Positions 61,106-64,000 of a DNA stretch of 64,000 nucleotides are shown here, one piece after another. Origin of the DNA: Streptomyces akebiae (GTDB taxonomy: Bacteria; Actinomycetota; Actinomycetes; Streptomycetales; Streptomycetaceae); NCBI RefSeq assembly GCF_019599145.1, contig NZ_CP080647.1, forward strand, positions 4,960,001-5,024,000, written 5' to 3'. Position 1 is the first letter of the stretch, and each line of letters starts with the position of its first letter. Both the position numbers and the translations under genes were made by a program. The notes beneath the pieces were generated by a model. That model saw only the letters and a list, made by a program, of their open reading frames with translations, did no database searches and had not been told where the DNA came from.

Positions 61106-62448
61106 GTGATCACAGAACAGGCAGCCGAGACCTGGGACCGCGACCTGGACCACCTCTTCACCACCATCGGGCGCCACTTCGGCCGTGTCGAACCACGCCG
61201 CCGCATGCGGGACTACGTGCGCGCACTGCTCGCCCCGGTGGCCCGAAAAAACAGCTGGCAACTTGCCGAACACGCTGGCCACGCCACCCCGGACGGCCTG
61301 CAGCACCTGCTCTCCCGAGCCCGCTGGAACCCCGACGACATCCGCGACGACCTGCAGACCTACGTCGCCGAACACCTTGGCCGCCCCGACGGGGTACTGA
61401 TCATCGACGACACCGGGTTCCTGAAGAAGGGCACTACATCCGCCGGAGTCCAACGGCAGTACTCCGGCACCGCCGGCCGTACCGAGAACTGCCAGATCGG
61501 CGTCTTCGCCGCCTACACCAGCACAGTCGGCCGCGCCCTGGTGGACCGGGAGCTCTACCTGCCCAAGTCCTGGACGGACGACCGTGACCGATGCCGCGCC
61601 GCCAAGATCCCCGACGAGCGGGAGTTCGCCACCAAGAACACCCTCGCGGCAACGATCGTCCGCAGAGCTCTGGCCTCGCCACTGCCGGTCGCCTGGGTCA
61701 CGGCGGACGCCGCCTACGGACAGGACAACCGCTTCCGCCGGATGCTGGAAACATCCGGCGTCGGCTACGTCCTGGCCGTCCCCAAGTCCCAGTTCTCCCT
61801 GGCCGGCCCACGCATCGACAAGGCCTTCGAGCAGGCCCCCGACCAGGCATGGGAACGCCGTTCCTGCGGCGCGGGCGCAAAGGGACAGCGCGAATACGAC
61901 TGGGCAGCCGTCAAGTTGCGCCCAGTGGTCGAGTACGACCACCAGGGCGGCGTGTTGATCCGTCGACGGTGGGCGCTGGCACGGCGCAGCTTGAGTCGGC
62001 CGGACGAGATCGCCTACTACCTCGGCTACGCACCGCTGGATGTCGGTGTGGACGAACTGGTGCGCGTCGCTGGCGCCCGGTGGGCGATCGAAGAGTGTTT
62101 CCAGGCAGCGAAGAACGAGTGCGGCCTGGACGAGTACGAAGTCCGCCGCTACGTGGGCTGGTACCGGCACATCACCCTGGCCATGCTCGCCCACACCTTC
62201 CTCGTTGCGATGAGCGCGCGAGCAGCCGAAAAAGGGGATCCACCGGTGAGGATGCCGCGGTCATCGAGCTCACCGTGGCAGAAGTGCGGCGACTCCTGGC
62301 AGCTCACACACCCCGAGACCTTCACACCCTCACTCACGTGTTGAGCTGGTCGCACTGGCGCCGACGACGCCAAGCGGTGGCCCGCCGCTGCCACTACCGA
62401 CGTCGGGGGCACTCCTTCGAGGGGCGTGCGGGCAGAAGCCGTCCGTGA
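61106..62448 (+). pseudogene. IS701-family DDE transposase, frameshifted near its 3' end
   Basis: Starts at GTG 61106 and reads in one frame to ~62240: DDE residues in GVLIIDDTGFLKKG, VAWVTADAAYGQD and RWAIEECFQAAKNECGLDEY. After AARAAEKG the original frame gives RMPRSSSSPWQKCG and ends at 62344. The family-typical C-terminus ELTVAEVRRLLAAH, LSWSHWRRRRQAVA and HYRRRGHSFEGRAGRSRP is in the -1 frame to 62448. The shift falls in the run AAAAAGGGG (62229-62237), consistent with loss of one base. A programmed shift is possible but the site is not a canonical slippery heptamer. Confidence 0.9.
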
Positions 62449-62519
62449 CGACTTCCCGCCCGCTACACTCCCACCGCTCGACGTTTCCCCAGGTCAAGCC
62501 ACGAAGTACTGCTGGAGTA
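62403..62519. repeat. Right terminal inverted repeat, 117 bp
   Basis: Reverse complement identical to 60953-61069. It also encodes the last ~15 residues of the transposase in the -1 frame, so part of the coding sequence is contained in the repeat. Confidence 0.95.
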
Positions 62520-62523
62520 CTAG
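62520..62523. other. Target-site duplication CTAG (right copy)
   Basis: Right CTAG flanking the IS. Removing the element and one CTAG rejoins GGGGTA-CTAG-CCGTACTGGG, restoring the DUF6458 stop. Confidence 0.88.
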
Positions 62524-62766
62524 CCGTACTGGGACACGGAGGCCGGCGCCACCGGTTGGCCGAGGAGCGGAAGCCCCCGTGTCCCCAGAGGCCCTCGGCT
62601 GTGGACGGGTCGAGTTCGAGGGCGCGGGACAGGGCCGTGATCCGCACCCCCGCCCCGGAGCGGCATCTCGGGCGGGGTGGCGGAGACGAGCAGCCTGGTC
62701 GACGGGCCGTACCGCTCGTCGAGCTTCTGCCCCGCCCCTGGAAGACGACCTCCAACCGCAGGCCCC
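62524..62766. other. Non-coding or decayed sequence right of the IS
   Basis: About 240 bp with no intact gene. On the minus strand fragments such as KLDERYGPSTRLLVSATPPE and, in another frame, VRITALSRALELDPSTAEGL have coding-like bias, suggesting a broken gene of unrecognised family. Confidence 0.35.
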
Positions 62767-62907
62767 CGGGAGCGGCTCGACGTGGTCGCCGAGCGCAGCG
62801 GACTCGGGACCGCCGCGAACCTCCGCGCGCGCCTGCGCCAGGAGACCGGACTGAGCCCTTCGGCCTACAGGCGACGTTTCGGAACGGGCGCGGGGGAACG
62901 CCTGTAG
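62767..62907 (+). pseudogene. 3' remnant of an AraC/GlxA-type regulator
   Basis: The frame 62767-62907 encodes RERLDVVAERSGLGTAANLR followed by ARLRQETGLSPSAYRRRF and a short tail to a TAG stop. This is the second helix-turn-helix and C-terminus of AraC-family regulators with a DJ-1/GlxA N-terminal domain. The preceding ~270 residues are absent; upstream sequence is unrelated and the IS lies 250 bp away. The fragment cannot bind DNA alone as a normal AraC protein. Confidence 0.75.
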
Positions 62908-62909
62908 AC

Positions 62910-63401
62910 ATGAGATACCTCGTACGCGACCGGCTCCTCGGCATCGGTGACGACTACTGGATCGAGGACGAGCACGGCACAAAGGCCTTCCTCGTCGACG
63001 GCAAGGCCATGCGGCTGCGGGACACCTTCGAGCTGAGAGACAACCAGGGGCGGGTACTGATCGACATCCGCCGCAAAATGTTCGCACTGCGCGACACGAT
63101 GGTGATCGAACGGGACGGTCACCCTCTCGCCACCGTCCGCCGCAAGCGCCTTTCCCTGCTCCGCAACCACTACCGCGTCGCTCTCACGGACGGCACCGAA
63201 CTCGACGTCAGCGGCAAGATCCTCGACCGTGAGTTCGTCATCGAGTACGAGGGCGAACTCCTCGCGCACATCTCCCGCAGATGGCTGCGCGTCCGTGAGA
63301 CCTACGGCCTCGACGTCGTACGTGACGACGCGGACCCGGCCCTGCTGATCGCCATCACGGTGTGCGTGATCAACCTGGCAGAGAAGGAGCGGGACGACTG
63401 A
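62910..63401 (+). CDS. LURP-one-related (tubby-like/scramblase fold) protein
   Basis: 163 residues from ATG 62910, three bases after the stop of the AraC remnant; GGGGGAA precedes. The LURP-one pattern is complete: MRYLVRDRLLGIGDDYWIED, EHGTKAFLVDGKAMRLRDTF, ELRDNQGRVLIDIRRKMFAL, RDTMVIERDGHPLATVRRKR, YRVALTDGTELDVSGKILDR, EFVIEYEGELLAHISRRWLR and VRETYGLDVVRDDADPALLI followed by AITVCVINLAEKERDD. Beta-barrel around a hydrophobic helix; cytoplasmic. Function in bacteria is unknown. Confidence 0.95.
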   Translation: MRYLVRDRLLGIGDDYWIEDEHGTKAFLVDGKAMRLRDTFELRDNQGRVLIDIRRKMFALRDTMVIERDGHPLATVRRKRLSLLRNHYRVALTDGTELDVSGKILDREFVIEYEGELLAHISRRWLRVRETYGLDVVRDDADPALLIAITVCVINLAEKERDD

Positions 63402-63507
63402 AACCACTCGTCAGGCCGCCAGACGCCCTACGAGAGTCCCGATGAGAACGCGGTCGTCCGGCTCTGCGAGCGGCAGCGACCCGGTGGCGCCACCCACCGG
63501 CCCGACC

Positions 63508-63759
63508 CTAGGGGCGGGTGATCGAGCGGGTGGGGGCGTGGCGCCCATCTCCTCCACCCGGTTCGGGCGTGGGATCGCACTGACCGGCGGCGATCCCGAG
63601 GACCACCGCCAGGGACTCGACCAGGCGGCGGGCGATCCAGCGCAGTTGGTCGGCCGTGAGGCATGCGCCGTCGTCGACCATCGGCCGTGCGAGGGCCAGG
63701 ACGACGGCCGCCGATTCGAGTTCGCGCCGCCTGCCGGGCGTTCGCGGCTCGTCGGTCAC
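63508..63759 (-). CDS. Small protein coupled to an ATP-binding regulator, 83 aa
   Basis: 83 residues from GTG 63759 (VTDEPRTPGRRRELESAAVV, LALARPMVDDGACLTADQLR, WIARRLVESLAVVLGIAAGQ). The GTGA overlap with the stop of the upstream HATPase gene shows translational coupling. A helical core is followed by a Gly/Pro-rich polar tail. No named family; found next to HATPase proteins in Streptomyces (recalled). It may be a partner or modulator. Confidence 0.75.
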   Translation of the reverse strand: MTDEPRTPGRRRELESAAVVLALARPMVDDGACLTADQLRWIARRLVESLAVVLGIAAGQCDPTPEPGGGDGRHAPTRSITRP

Positions 63760-64000
63760 AGCACCGCCCTTCGCCGTACGGGAAGGTCCACCGGCTGATC
63801 CCCGGGCAGGTCCGCCGGCAGGTCGAACCACACCGCCTTGCCCACCGGGTGCGTCGGGCCGCCGTACGGGATGTCCGGGCCGTGCCCCCAGCGGCCCTCG
63901 GTGAGGGCGTCCACCAGATACAGCCCCCGGCCGCCGCTCCGCTCCCAGGTCTCAGTCGTCAGTTCCCTTATCACCGGCGGGTTTTCGTCCCCGTCGTACA
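63756..64000 (-). CDS. ATP-binding (HATPase_c_2, anti-sigma-type) regulator, C-terminal part
   Basis: Only the last ~80 residues are in the window; the start is beyond base 64000. YDGDENPPVIRELTTETWER, SGGRGLYLVDALTEGRWGHG and GGPTHPVGKAVWFDLPADLP include the G2-type SGGRGLYLVDAL motif of anti-sigma/HATPase proteins and the final VWFDL strand. These proteins act as regulators, mostly in partner-switch systems. The TGA stop overlaps the next gene's GTG. Confidence 0.88.
   Translation of the reverse strand, partial: YDGDENPPVIRELTTETWERSGGRGLYLVDALTEGRWGHGPDIPYGGPTHPVGKAVWFDLPADLPGDQPVDLPVRRRAVL

Larger units (their letters stand above)
60953..62519 (+). mobile_element. IS701-family insertion sequence with 117-bp terminal inverted repeats
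   Basis: The element is 1567 bp long. Bases 60953-61069 and the reverse complement of 62403-62519 are identical over 117 bp (TACTCCAGCAGTACTTCGTG...). It is flanked by CTAG on both sides (60949-60952, 62520-62523). It carries one transposase gene. Usual IS701 inverted repeats are much shorter (family knowledge), so these are exceptional. The right repeat contains the end of the transposase reading frame. Confidence 0.95.

Noticed and set aside
62229..62237. Canonical programmed -1 frameshift heptamer
   Set aside because: The zero-frame codons GAA AAA GGG do not give a standard X-XXY-YYZ slip; a one-base loss is the simpler explanation, so only noted as possible.
1..64000. tRNA or rRNA genes
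   Set aside because: No cloverleaf with GTTCGA-type T-loop plus acceptor pairing, and no rRNA sequence, was recognised by eye; a tRNA scan would be decisive.

Overview
The window is chromosomal DNA of a Streptomyces-type actinomycete. The evidence is the very high GC content with G/C-biased third codon positions, frequent GTG starts, and typical families (MocR, SpoIIE/ATPase regulators, FUSC, DUF6458, GPP34, SseB, PhoX, CAP, LURP-one). The metG and aspS neighbourhood plus a perfect parS site (TGTTTCACGTGAAACA at 49480-49495) place it in the conserved core, probably near oriC; that last step is inference. No rRNA, tRNA or CRISPR array was recognised.

Layout. 1-6.0 kb: an XRE-TPR regulator running off the left edge, divergent from a 32-aa signal-like peptide, then a Uma2 nuclease-like protein and a giant HTH-NTPase-WD40 protein. 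6.2-10.3 kb: a secreted NLP/NPP1 protein, a CmpX-like membrane protein and a secreted beta-propeller/Ig-like protein. 10.5-16.4 kb: an OmpR-type two-component pair, an unrecognised two-domain protein, a membrane-anchored SpoIIE phosphatase and a small membrane protein. 16.4-24.7 kb: an SH3 protein, a membrane protein whose 3' end is tandemly duplicated into the convergent MocR gene, an alpha/beta hydrolase driven from a MocR-type repeat operator, an EEP hydrolase and a FUSC transporter. 24.8-33.2 kb: a small secreted protein, a 16-bp minisatellite, phoX with a PHO box, a vWA protein with a long acidic linker, metG, a gene remnant, a PH-domain protein and a secreted protein.

33.5-47.5 kb: pectate lyase, cupin, two CAP proteins, an Rpn-like nuclease, an operon DUF4956 - VTC/polyphosphate polymerase - Cthe_2159-type beta-helix lipoprotein, a solitary AbiEii-like nucleotidyltransferase, GPP34, a SAM methyltransferase overlapping a convergent membrane protein, and two tandem Tat-exported intradiol dioxygenases. 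47.6-60.9 kb: aspS, parS, a PAS-GAF-SpoIIE-ATPase protein, an AI-2E exporter, a GT39-like protein, pirin, SseB, an acyl-CoA dehydrogenase, an M18 aminopeptidase and DUF6458. 60.95-64 kb: an IS701-type element with 117-bp perfect terminal inverted repeats, inserted at the DUF6458 stop codon with a CTAG duplication; then an AraC-family remnant, a LURP-one protein and two translationally coupled regulators at the right edge.

Functional themes are cell-envelope and secreted functions, phosphate response (PHO box on phoX), partner-switch signalling (SpoIIE phosphatases, HATPase proteins) and housekeeping aminoacylation. The most promising unexplained item is the XRE-TPR regulator with its divergent mini-peptide and a palindromic site between them, which has the layout of a peptide-sensing (RRNPP-like) switch. 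Others are the shared GAACTTGAGA motif linking the two-component gene to the VTC operon, the 212-bp duplication at a convergent gene junction, and repeat arrays placed in leaders and signal peptides.
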